From: Acidiflorens sp963847715
GTDB lineage: Bacteria > Acidobacteriota > Terriglobia > Terriglobales > Acidobacteriaceae
Length of the DNA: 64,000 bases
Reading direction: 5' to 3'
Assembly (NCBI GenBank): GCA_963847715.1
Contig: CAWKAZ010000009.1
Coordinates: forward strand, 186,001-250,000
Each line of letters starts with the position of its first letter. Position 1 is the stretch's first letter. The notes below the pieces were generated by a model. The model worked only from the letters and a program-made list of their open reading frames with translations, was not told where the DNA came from and ran no database searches. Positions 9,171 through 17,134 of the stretch are shown here, piece after piece. The position numbers and the translations under genes are program-made.

Positions 9171-9228
9171 GGCATCGCTTTAGCGATGCCGCAAGCTCTG
9201 GAAACCAAGCGGCGCCTTTAGGCGCCGC
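9171..9228. repeat. Two perfect hairpins with TTTA loops
   Basis: GGCATCGC-TTTA-GCGATGCC (9171-9190) and GCGGCGCC-TTTA-GGCGCCGC (9209-9228) lie between ccsA and the histidine kinase gene. They share loop sequence and architecture with the hairpin at 7626-7641 and lack U-runs. They are preceded by a direct repeat TTCGTATCAG (9141, 9161). Confidence 0.7.
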
Positions 9229-9246
9229 GCCCGTGGGGGGCTCACA

Positions 9247-10317
9247 TTGAATACGGTTCGCGTCAATTGGCAGATCAAAGCGCTCTTGCCGGTCGTTTTC
9301 GTACTTCTGGCCGGCCTGCTGCTATTCCTCGTCGCGACCGTCTCCTTTCGCGACCCCGAGCGCCATGCCGTTCTGATGGTCGCGGCAGCAGGCGCAGTTA
9401 TCATTTGCGGAGCATCGATCGGCGCGCTTGCCTATTTCATCCAGCGCCCGATGGTCGAATTGCAGGAAAAGATCGCACTCGTCAGCGAGGGGGATCTGAA
9501 TGTCGCCGTCAGCTTCTCCAACCGCAACGACGAAATCGGAGACCTCGGCCGCAACTTCAATCACATGCTGCGCCAGTTGCGGGAAAGCCGTGAAGAGATC
9601 GAGATCCTACACCGTACCCAAATGTCTCGCGCCGAGCACCTCGCGACGCTGGGCGAACTCGCGACAGGCCTGGCTCACGAGATCCGCAACCCCCTAGCCG
9701 GAATTGCCGGAGTCATCGAAATCATCGGCCGCGATTTACCTTCGACCAGTCCCGCACGTGCGGTGTTGAAAGACGTTCGTCTGGAAGTCGCCCAGATCAA
9801 CCGCATCCTGACCGATCTTCTCGAAACCGCCAGACCACACCCGCCGAAGATGAGCCGCAGCAATCTGAACACCACCGTCGAACACGCTGTGATGCTGGCT
9901 CGCCAGCAAGTACTCTCCAAGCCCATCAAGATCGAATTGCAGAAGTCACCTGATCTCGCCGAAGTCGAACACGATAGCGACCAGATTCACCAGGTGCTTC
10001 TGAACCTTCTGCTGAACGCCGTGCAGGCCACCGAAGGAGCGGGCACCATCCGCGTCGAGATCGGATCCGAAGACAATTGCGCCAGCGTGAGCGTCACCGA
10101 CACCGGTCGCGGCATCCCCGAGCAGCAGTTGTCCCACATCTTCCGGCCGTTCTTCACCACCAAAGGTAACGGCACCGGCCTCGGCCTCTCCCTGGCACGC
10201 CGAATCGTAGAGGAACATCAAGGCCGAATCACGGTGAGCAGCGTGGTCGGGAAGGGAAGCAGGTTTGAAGTGTTGCTGCCGTTCAGCACGCCAGTCGTCC
10301 AAGCCGCAGTTTCGTAA
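9247..10317 (+). CDS. HAMP-containing sensor histidine kinase (NtrB-like), partner of the next gene
   Basis: 356 residues. Two membrane helices (about 12-33 and 42-63) are separated by only a few residues, so there is almost no external sensor domain. A HAMP linker follows (QRPMVELQEKIALVSEGDLN). The HisKA box is GLAHEIRNPLAG with the phosphorylated His near residue 143. The HATPase domain has NLLLNAVQAT (N box), DTGRGIP (G1) and GTGLGLSLA (G2). The start is TTG, with a G-rich stretch upstream, so the start is uncertain by a few codons. The response regulator gene follows 83 bases downstream. Signal unknown; it may sense the membrane or quinone state. Confidence 0.9.
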   Translation: MNTVRVNWQIKALLPVVFVLLAGLLLFLVATVSFRDPERHAVLMVAAAGAVIICGASIGALAYFIQRPMVELQEKIALVSEGDLNVAVSFSNRNDEIGDLGRNFNHMLRQLRESREEIEILHRTQMSRAEHLATLGELATGLAHEIRNPLAGIAGVIEIIGRDLPSTSPARAVLKDVRLEVAQINRILTDLLETARPHPPKMSRSNLNTTVEHAVMLARQQVLSKPIKIELQKSPDLAEVEHDSDQIHQVLLNLLLNAVQATEGAGTIRVEIGSEDNCASVSVTDTGRGIPEQQLSHIFRPFFTTKGNGTGLGLSLARRIVEEHQGRITVSSVVGKGSRFEVLLPFSTPVVQAAVS

Positions 10318-10400
10318 GAGTCCGCAGTCAACCAAGTTCGTTTTAGCTGAGAGCTGACAGCTGACGGCTTTCCTCCCATTCGTAGTAAATTAAACAGGGC

Positions 10401-11864
10401 ATGCCTGCTGAGAAAATCCTGATTGTTGACGATGAACGCCTGGTGCGCTGGTCTCTCCGCCAGAAGTGTGAAGAGTGGGGTTACCACGTAATCGAGGCGG
10501 AATCGGGCGAGCCCGGACTCAAGTTGGCACAGCGCGAATCTCCCGACCTGGTCCTGCTAGACGTCCGCATGCCCGACCTAACGGGCATCGAAGTTCTCGA
10601 TCAGCTGAAGAAAAATGGCGACGCCCGCGCCGTCATTATGATCACTGCCGATCCGCAGCTGGACGATGTCAAAGCCGCATTGAAACTCGGCGCATACGAC
10701 TTCGTAGGCAAGCCGATCGATTTCGACGAGCTGCATGTCGCCATCAAGAACGCCCTCGAAGCCACCAGCTTGCGTACCGAGGTGCAGAATCTCCGCGGGG
10801 AAGTACGCCGTGGCGCCGGTTATCACAACGTGGTCAGTGTCTCCGCCAAGATGACCGAGTTGATGAACTTCGTGAAGAAAGTTGCCTCGAGCGAAGCCAC
10901 CACGATTCTGATTCAAGGCGAGAGCGGAACCGGCAAAGATCTAATCGCCAAAGCCATCCACTACGAAAGTACCCGCCAGGAAAAGCCTTTCGTGGCGATC
11001 AACTGCTCAGCCATTCCCGAAACTCTGATGGAAGCCGAATTGTTCGGTCACGAAAAAGGCGCATTCACCGACGCCAAGCAGATGAAGAAAGGATTGTTTG
11101 AGGCAGCCGATGGCGGCACGCTCTTCCTCGACGAAATTGGAGAACTCTCTCCCCTCCTGCAAGCCAAACTGCTGCGCGTGCTCGAAGATCAGGTGATCCG
11201 CCGCGTGGGCGGCATCCGCGACATGCAGGTAGACGTACGCGTGATCGCGGCCTCCAATCGCGACCTCGAAAAAGCGGTGCGCGAAAGTCAATTCCGCCAG
11301 GACCTTTATTATCGCCTCGCCATTATTGCGATTTTCATTCCGCCGCTGCGCGACCGCAAGGAGGACATCCTTCCCCTGGTCGACTTTTTCATCGACCGCT
11401 ACAACCGCCGCTTCAAGAAATCCGTTCGCGGAATCACCGACGACACGCGCCGCTTGATTCTCAGCCACAACTGGCCAGGAAATGTTCGCGAGCTGAAGAA
11501 CACGATCGAGCGCGGCATGATTCTCGAAGACGAGCCCTTCTTGCGTCCGGTCTACCTCCCGTTCTCGGTGGGCGAATCCGGAGGCCGGACAGTCTTCGAA
11601 CGAACCTCACCGGCAGATGGCGGACAGACGCTGCCGAACGGCCGAACCCTCCCACGGCTTTACATTCCGGAAGGCGGCACGTCGTTAGAAGAAGTCGAGC
11701 ACTCGATGGTCGAGTTAGCCATGCGCCAAGCCAACGGCAATCAGACGCACGCCGCCAAGTTGCTGGACATCAGCCGCGACGCACTGCGCTACAAGCTAAA
11801 GAAATTCGGCCTGATCCGCGGCGACGAAGAAGGCGCTCAAACGAGCGCAGTAGAAGAATCATAA
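10401..11864 (+). CDS. NtrC-family sigma-54-dependent response regulator
   Basis: 487 residues. Receiver domain 1-120 with DDE near residue 11, phospho-Asp in LLDVRMPD near 54 and Lys in VGKPID. AAA+ domain about 145-375: Walker A GESGTGKD, Walker B FLDEIGE, arginine fingers in the RQDLYYRL/LRDRKEDI region. The sigma-54 contact loop reads GAFTDA and not the usual GAFTGA. The C-terminal Fis-type helix-turn-helix is QANGNQTHAAKLLDISRDAL. It should activate sigma-54 promoters when phosphorylated by the adjacent kinase. The sigma-54-like element before resB is an obvious candidate target. Confidence 0.95.
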   Translation: MPAEKILIVDDERLVRWSLRQKCEEWGYHVIEAESGEPGLKLAQRESPDLVLLDVRMPDLTGIEVLDQLKKNGDARAVIMITADPQLDDVKAALKLGAYDFVGKPIDFDELHVAIKNALEATSLRTEVQNLRGEVRRGAGYHNVVSVSAKMTELMNFVKKVASSEATTILIQGESGTGKDLIAKAIHYESTRQEKPFVAINCSAIPETLMEAELFGHEKGAFTDAKQMKKGLFEAADGGTLFLDEIGELSPLLQAKLLRVLEDQVIRRVGGIRDMQVDVRVIAASNRDLEKAVRESQFRQDLYYRLAIIAIFIPPLRDRKEDILPLVDFFIDRYNRRFKKSVRGITDDTRRLILSHNWPGNVRELKNTIERGMILEDEPFLRPVYLPFSVGESGGRTVFERTSPADGGQTLPNGRTLPRLYIPEGGTSLEEVEHSMVELAMRQANGNQTHAAKLLDISRDALRYKLKKFGLIRGDEEGAQTSAVEES

Positions 11865-12009
11865 AAGTCTGGGGTGCCCAACTCTCGCGTTTTTCGAGAA
11901 GGGGCAGCAAACCGCATGCACCATGAGCTCTTGATTTTCACTTCCGTTTATCGACCCGGCTGAGCCAGAGACCAAAGGCTTCGAGTGCGGGCGCTGTGCA
12001 AGGACATCT

Positions 12010-13230
12010 GTGGACAATCCTAAACAAGCCGGCCGTCCGGGACTGGGCACGCAAGCTGTCTGGTCCGGAGAACAAGGCGAGCGCTGGGCCAATGCGACAC
12101 AAGTCGCAGTCGCGCTGAGCGTCTCCTTCGGTTACAAGACGGTCGACGAGTGGCTTGAAGTTGCGCTCGGCAAAAAGCCCGGACACATCTACGGCCGCAA
12201 CACCAACCCTACCGTCGCAGCATTTGAAGATAAAGTCCGCGACCTCGAAGGCGCCGAGGCGGCGACCAGTTTTGCCAGCGGCATGGCGGCCATCAGCAAT
12301 ACTTTGTTTACGCTGCTCTCTCCCGGAGACCGCGTTGTCTCGATCAAAGACACCTACGGCGGGACCAATAAACTCTTCGTGGAATTCCTGCCGCGATTTC
12401 AAATAAACGTCACGCTATGCGATACGACCGATCACGATGCGATCGAAGCCGCCGTCGCAAAAGGCTGCAAGCTGCTCTATCTGGAAACGCCCACGAACCC
12501 AACGATCAAGGTCGTCGATATCGCCAGGCTGACTGCCGCGGCACATCGTCACGGAGCACTGGTCGCCGTCGACAGCACCTTCGCCACGCCGATCAATCAG
12601 CGTCCGCTGGAACTCGGCGCCGATCTAGTCATTCATAGCGCGACCAAGTTTCTCGGCGGCCATGCCGACGCGCTCGGCGGTGTAGTCTGCGGCGCGAAGA
12701 GCTTGATCGACCGTATCTATCATTTCCGCGAAATCAACGGCGCGTGCCTCGAACCGATGTCTGCCTATCTTCTTTTACGTGGGATGAAGACGCTGCATTT
12801 GCGCGTGCGCCAGCAGAACGAAAGCGCGCTGGCGATTGCCCGTTTCCTCGACGCGCACCCCAAAGTAGCGAAAGTCTATTACCCCGGACTACCAACGCAC
12901 GAGAATCACGAGATCGCCAGCCGTCAGATGAAGGGCTTCGGCGGCGTTCTAAGCTTCGCTCTCCACGGAGGCTTCGAAGAGGTGAAGAAATTCCTTCCGC
13001 GCCTCCGCTACGTAAATCTAGCCGCAAATCTCGGAGCGGTAGAAACGGTCGCTGGGCCACCAGCCACCACGAGCCACGTAGAATCCACGCCCGAAGAGCG
13101 CGCCGCCAGCGGCATTCCGGAAGCGCTCATCCGCTATTCAGTTGGTGTTGAAGATACTGAAGATCTGATCGCGGACCTGCGTCAGGCGCTCGACAATCTC
13201 GACGGTGCCCCGATCAGAAATTCTTGCTGA
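12010..13230 (+). CDS. Cys/Met metabolism PLP enzyme (cystathionine gamma-synthase/lyase-like)
   Basis: 406 residues, the usual length for the transsulfuration family. It has the family core: YGRNTNPT near residue 60, ATSFASGMAAI, LYLETPTNPT, VDSTFATP and the PLP-lysine motif LVIHSATKFLGGHAD. The C-terminal SVGVEDTEDLIADLRQAL is typical. Substrate specificity (O-acylhomoserine sulfhydrylase, cystathionine synthase or lyase) cannot be decided by eye. The start codon is GTG. Its last 17 bases overlap the convergent gene that ends at 13214. No SAM riboswitch was seen upstream. Confidence 0.9.
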   Translation: MDNPKQAGRPGLGTQAVWSGEQGERWANATQVAVALSVSFGYKTVDEWLEVALGKKPGHIYGRNTNPTVAAFEDKVRDLEGAEAATSFASGMAAISNTLFTLLSPGDRVVSIKDTYGGTNKLFVEFLPRFQINVTLCDTTDHDAIEAAVAKGCKLLYLETPTNPTIKVVDIARLTAAAHRHGALVAVDSTFATPINQRPLELGADLVIHSATKFLGGHADALGGVVCGAKSLIDRIYHFREINGACLEPMSAYLLLRGMKTLHLRVRQQNESALAIARFLDAHPKVAKVYYPGLPTHENHEIASRQMKGFGGVLSFALHGGFEEVKKFLPRLRYVNLAANLGAVETVAGPPATTSHVESTPEERAASGIPEALIRYSVGVEDTEDLIADLRQALDNLDGAPIRNSC

Positions 13231-14284
13231 CAAAGTCTTCCAAGCGATCGAGCCGATAAGAGGCATCGCCGGTTTCGATGCCGAGCAGAAGCTGTGTGGA
13301 GATCAACTGGTTCCGAAAGTCTAGAGCCGCACTGGTGTCGCTGTCGCTGACCAGTTTGAGATTCTTCTCGATTTCCTCGGTCTCCTTCTGGAGCGACTTG
13401 ATGCGATTCTTCTGCACAATGATAGTCTGCTGAACCTGATCGTGCAGTACGTCCATGCCTCGCTCAACGTCGCTCTCCTGCACTTTTTTCCAACTGGAGT
13501 AAGCGTCGACCGAGCGGTCGAGGTGCTTGTCGATAGCGTGACTCCCCAGATTGTAAGTGACGCTGACTTCACCATAAGGCTCAAAGCCATTGGCCACTGG
13601 GTTGAGTTGCTGGTGCGCGCCCACGGTGAGGGCTACATCCCAGTTGTTCTGGCGGGTGAGACGAGCCAGGGATCTCTGCTCGGCGTTGTCGCTGGACTGC
13701 TTGGCGGCGACCTGCAGCTTGAGCGGCTGATTGGATAATTGCGGAACATAGAGCGAGGCGATCTTCGACTGCGTCTCGGCGCGATCCGCATCGAGCTTGA
13801 TCCGATTGGAAAGCAGGGAGACAAGCATCGGGCGAGTCATGTTCTGAGCCTCGACCATCTGTGTTGTCTTGACGATCAGCACTTCGAGCGACTGGGAAGC
13901 CCCGTCGATGAGGAGGAGACGATGCGTGAGCGCATCTTTCTCTACGGCGGGCAAAGCATATTGCAGAGACAGCAGCACGTCGCTGGAAGCTTTGTAGAGT
14001 TCGCAGTTCCTGCGAGCAGCATCAAGAGTGATTCCAGCCTTTTTCAAATTGGAAAGACTGAGTTGAGCGCCGACGAGCAGTTGTATCGGCAGCCCGGTTT
14101 CAGGCTGAGTAAAGCCACCGAGAGCGTTGGGCGAGCGAAGGAAATCACTCTGCGCCTTGGCCTGTTCGGTGAGATAGACGCAATAAGCCTTCTGATCGGA
14201 CTCCAGGTTTTGTGCCGCCACAAACGTTGAAATGGAAAGCAGCAGAACGGCAATGAGAAATGGATGCGAGATTCGGCGAGACAT
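13214..14284 (-). CDS. Exported coiled-coil protein, TolC-like, of the exopolysaccharide-type locus
   Basis: 356 residues with a clear signal peptide (HPFLIAVLLLSISTFVAAQ). Long helical coiled-coil stretches flank a short beta-like segment (FEPYGEVSVTYNLGS), the pattern of outer-membrane efflux (TolC) proteins, though no family signature is decisive. It lies about 40 bases downstream of an Alg44/HlyD-like gene and a GT2 synthase gene on the same strand, so it may be the outer-membrane or periplasmic part of a polysaccharide export system (inference). It overlaps the convergent PLP-enzyme gene by 17 bases. Confidence 0.55.
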   Translation of the reverse strand: MSRRISHPFLIAVLLLSISTFVAAQNLESDQKAYCVYLTEQAKAQSDFLRSPNALGGFTQPETGLPIQLLVGAQLSLSNLKKAGITLDAARRNCELYKASSDVLLSLQYALPAVEKDALTHRLLLIDGASQSLEVLIVKTTQMVEAQNMTRPMLVSLLSNRIKLDADRAETQSKIASLYVPQLSNQPLKLQVAAKQSSDNAEQRSLARLTRQNNWDVALTVGAHQQLNPVANGFEPYGEVSVTYNLGSHAIDKHLDRSVDAYSSWKKVQESDVERGMDVLHDQVQQTIIVQKNRIKSLQKETEEIEKNLKLVSDSDTSAALDFRNQLISTQLLLGIETGDASYRLDRLEDFVSKNF

Positions 14285-14324
14285 GATTGTGCTCCTGAAA
14301 AATCCAATACGGCGCGATGCCTGG

Positions 14325-15410
14325 CTACAACAACAGTGGTTTGCGACCCAGAAAAACTGTCTGTGATTTTGCGGATTCGGGGTGAGACAAGTCCATCAAA
14401 ATGGTGAGGCCCCGCACTTGGTTCTTGAAGATGGGATGGTTGATGACCTGTTCGCCGAGAAAGACCTGCTTGACAGTGCCAACTTTGCGGCAAAGAGCCA
14501 TATTGAGGTAGCAGTCATAGATCGGCGCGCCGACTGTTGCATGGGCCTGATTGTCGTAGGGAACAAATGCAAAGTAAAGCCGCTTGTCCCCGTTAGCGTT
14601 GAGATAATAGGGACTCTGCTTGGCGATGGTGATGGCGTCGCGCAGGCGGTCAATTTGGCGATTGTCTTCCTGCAACTGTTTTTCCGCAACGCTCAGAGTC
14701 ACCTCGAGGGTTGCAATGTCTGAGCGGAGTTCGGCTTGCTTTTCGAGCACTTCCAACGTCTTCGTACCGACGGTTGTCTTGTCGAGAACGCTGTCGCTCA
14801 GCATCACGTCGGCGATACGGCTATCGGTGTAGTCGGTGTTCGCGTGGTTGAGTGCGGCCAGTTGCGTGGCGGCATCTCCTTTGGTGATCAGTCCGGCTGC
14901 AAGGTCGCTCTTGATTTGCGCTTCAATCTGGCGAATCTGGACTAACACCTCTAGCGTTTTGCGATTGTCCACCTGCTTTTGTTTGTCGAGCTCAGCCAGT
15001 TGCGGTCCAGTGAGTTGATCGTGATCGTGCTGGCTGGCGATGGCCGTCTGCAACTCGCGATCAAGAGCAAGAAGGGAAGCGCGATACTTGTTCATTTCTG
15101 TGAGCGTGGTTTGTTGGCGTACGACGTCGACCTTGAGGTCCTCGATGGATTGCCGGCTGATGACCAACTTCTGCGTGAAGTCGAGACTTTTTTCATCGGA
15201 AGCTGAGAGGATGACCGGCGCTGCCCAACTGCTGTTGATGGCATAGAATCCCATCACGAAGGCATACGCCAGAATGCCGCCAAGCACGGCATAAAGCGTA
15301 ATGATGGCAAAGACGCGATAGAGAGCAAGGGTTATTTTGTAGACGATCAATTGCAGCGGCTTGCGGGTTTTTTCCTTTTCGCGCGTTGCATCAGGCGTTG
15401 TCGTGGACAA
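14325..15410 (-). CDS. Alg44/HlyD-like membrane fusion protein of the exopolysaccharide-type locus
   Basis: About 361 residues. One membrane helix near the N-terminus (VFAIITLYAVLGGILAYAFV) is followed by a long coiled coil (about 70-260) and a beta-rich C-terminal domain, the plan of HlyD-type adaptors and of Alg44-like partners of glucan synthases. The chosen TTG start at 15410 has GAGGGG six bases upstream and overlaps the end of the GT2 gene by 20 bases, implying translational coupling. An ATG 17 codons further up would overlap that gene by 71 bases. I infer that it links the synthase to an outer-membrane exit. Confidence 0.65.
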   Translation of the reverse strand: MSTTTPDATREKEKTRKPLQLIVYKITLALYRVFAIITLYAVLGGILAYAFVMGFYAINSSWAAPVILSASDEKSLDFTQKLVISRQSIEDLKVDVVRQQTTLTEMNKYRASLLALDRELQTAIASQHDHDQLTGPQLAELDKQKQVDNRKTLEVLVQIRQIEAQIKSDLAAGLITKGDAATQLAALNHANTDYTDSRIADVMLSDSVLDKTTVGTKTLEVLEKQAELRSDIATLEVTLSVAEKQLQEDNRQIDRLRDAITIAKQSPYYLNANGDKRLYFAFVPYDNQAHATVGAPIYDCYLNMALCRKVGTVKQVFLGEQVINHPIFKNQVRGLTILMDLSHPESAKSQTVFLGRKPLLL

Positions 15411-16644
15411 TGTTGGCCCCCTCGGGTGCTTTGGCGCGTGTGCCCCAGTCGCCGGAATCAAACGTCAACAGTGCGAGGGGCGTGATGAACAGAGAACTGG
15501 CGACGGACCAGGCGATGTAAGCGCCAAAGGCCAGTGGATGCCGGATGGTTTCCCTGACACTGTACTTCTTGATGGCCCAGCTCAAAGCGGCGGCGATGCC
15601 GAGATAGACAACCAGCGACTGCGGACCAGCCCAGGCGAGTGGATTCGTGGAAAGCATGGTGATGACCATCAGCAGCGCGATCAAAGCGCCCAAGGGCGTA
15701 AGAATCATGGTGAAGATGGTATTGGGGTGAAGCTTGAAGACGTGCTGCGGCAAGCTACGGAGAGTGTAAAACAAGTCGCGCAGGATGCTGCTTCGCCAAC
15801 GCAGTTGTTGATTGAAAAGCACCGACAGCTTGGTGGGAACGGCGGTCCAGCAGAGGGCATCGTTGTTGATGTAGGTTCCGTAGCCGCGCATTAGAGCTTG
15901 ATGAGTGAGAAAGCGATCTTCTCCCTGATTGACCGGAATGCCGAACCAGTGGCGGGCGCGCAAGGCTGGTTCAATCTCCAGCAGCAGCTCACGACGAATG
16001 GCGAAGAGGCAACCGCTGATGCAGCAGACGCTGCGCGTCATGTTCTCGGGAATCTTGTACAGCTCAAAGGCAGCGTAGTAAACGATGGTCTGAATCGCAG
16101 TGATGACGTTGTCGTTTGGGTTGCTGACGCCGACGCGGCCGCCGACCGAGCCGATTCCAGGCTCCGCGAAGCAGGCAGTCAGCTCGCGAATCGCATCGGG
16201 GTGGAAAATGCAGTCGGAGTCAATGGAGATGATGATTTCGGCAGATGAGTGTTGCAGGGCGTTGCAGACTGTCCGCGCCTTGCCGCAATTGAAGTCATTT
16301 CGGTCCACGCGGATGGGAATGTTGGAGAAATCACGCTGGGCTTTGAGCATCCACTCGTGGCTATCGTCCACTGAACAGTCGTCCTGGGCAATGATTTCAA
16401 AGCGGTCGTTGGGATAGTTACATTTGCTGATGCTTTCAATGGAGTTGTATACGGTGCGGCCCTCGTTGTAGCAGGGCAAAAGAACGCTCACGGTAGGTTG
16501 CCAGGTGTAGTCCTTGCGAATTTTGGCGGTCGGGAACGAGATTCTGAGGATAAGTCCCATCAGATACTTGACGACCGAAATCACCAGGCAGAGGAACATG
16601 ATCAGCCAGAGAAGAATGGGCGCCACGAACGTTTCCTCCACCAA
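15391..16644 (-). CDS. Processive family 2 glycosyltransferase (Alg8/BcsA/HasA-like)
   Basis: 417 residues. An N-terminal membrane helix (LLWLIMFLCLVISVVKYLM) is followed by a GT-A domain with the hallmarks of processive beta-glycan synthases: VSVLLPCYNEG, AQDDCSVDD, the DxD motif in SIDSDC, a QGEDR acid and QQLRW (QxxRW). Three or four C-terminal helices would form the polymer channel. The start is TTG at 16644 or GTG at 16641; no ATG is available nearby. It probably makes an exopolysaccharide at the inner membrane; the sugar cannot be read from sequence. First gene of the three-gene minus-strand locus. Confidence 0.88.
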   Translation of the reverse strand: MVEETFVAPILLWLIMFLCLVISVVKYLMGLILRISFPTAKIRKDYTWQPTVSVLLPCYNEGRTVYNSIESISKCNYPNDRFEIIAQDDCSVDDSHEWMLKAQRDFSNIPIRVDRNDFNCGKARTVCNALQHSSAEIIISIDSDCIFHPDAIRELTACFAEPGIGSVGGRVGVSNPNDNVITAIQTIVYYAAFELYKIPENMTRSVCCISGCLFAIRRELLLEIEPALRARHWFGIPVNQGEDRFLTHQALMRGYGTYINNDALCWTAVPTKLSVLFNQQLRWRSSILRDLFYTLRSLPQHVFKLHPNTIFTMILTPLGALIALLMVITMLSTNPLAWAGPQSLVVYLGIAAALSWAIKKYSVRETIRHPLAFGAYIAWSVASSLFITPLALLTFDSGDWGTRAKAPEGANIVHDNA

Positions 16645-17134
16645 CGCAACAGAGCCTTAGGTTTCACTGCACTTGGAAGGAGTTTATCCCATCCTCGTCG
16701 CGATACCGCCGGTAGCAAAACGATCGCCATGCCTCGCAGACTGCCTCCAGGGAGCGACCCCCTCTGGTGGCCTCGCTCTTGTCAAGCTTGACTTTTTGAT
16801 CGGGACGAAATGGGCTCCAAACGCCGGTGCGAAGCAAACGCCCCAGCCCAGAAGCCAGGATTGTGATAAGAGCGGCGCTAAATGAAAGAAGAATAAAGAC
16901 TTTACCTCTAAGTCCTTATTCCTCAAAGACCTGGCCAGAGAACCCTGCCAAAGTCTTGATTCCAAAAGACCGAGCAAGGGAGGGGTAATCACCGCCACCA
17001 ATCAGCAACCAAACCAGGAGCAAGAAATCCCCAAAAAGACCCTTTCCGCCAACCACCACCAAGAAATTTATTTTCAGGCGAAGGAACGGAGAATCGAGAA
17101 CGGGAAACTGAAAACTGAAAACTGAAAACTTCCC
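16645..17134. other. Intergenic region, no gene recognised
   Basis: About 490 bases between the GT2 and hemA genes. It carries the 16-base block CCTTATTCCTCAAAGA (16914-16929), found again at 28207, and a (GAAAACT)n run at 17103-17130 just beyond the hemA stop. A 105-codon open frame here lacks any domain character and is not called. Confidence 0.5.
17103..17130. repeat. GAAAACT microrepeat next to the hemA stop
   Basis: Tandem copies of the heptamer GAAAACT, starting with a G-rich variant, end 5 bases before the hemA stop codon (gene on the minus strand, so the repeat is in its 3' flank). Related GAGAACT runs are at 20151-20173 and 32451-32480. Confidence 0.7.

Noticed and set aside
11865..12009. 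SAM riboswitch before the transsulfuration enzyme
   Set aside because: Region is only 145 bases and shows no SAM-I/SAM-II-like stem pattern or terminator.
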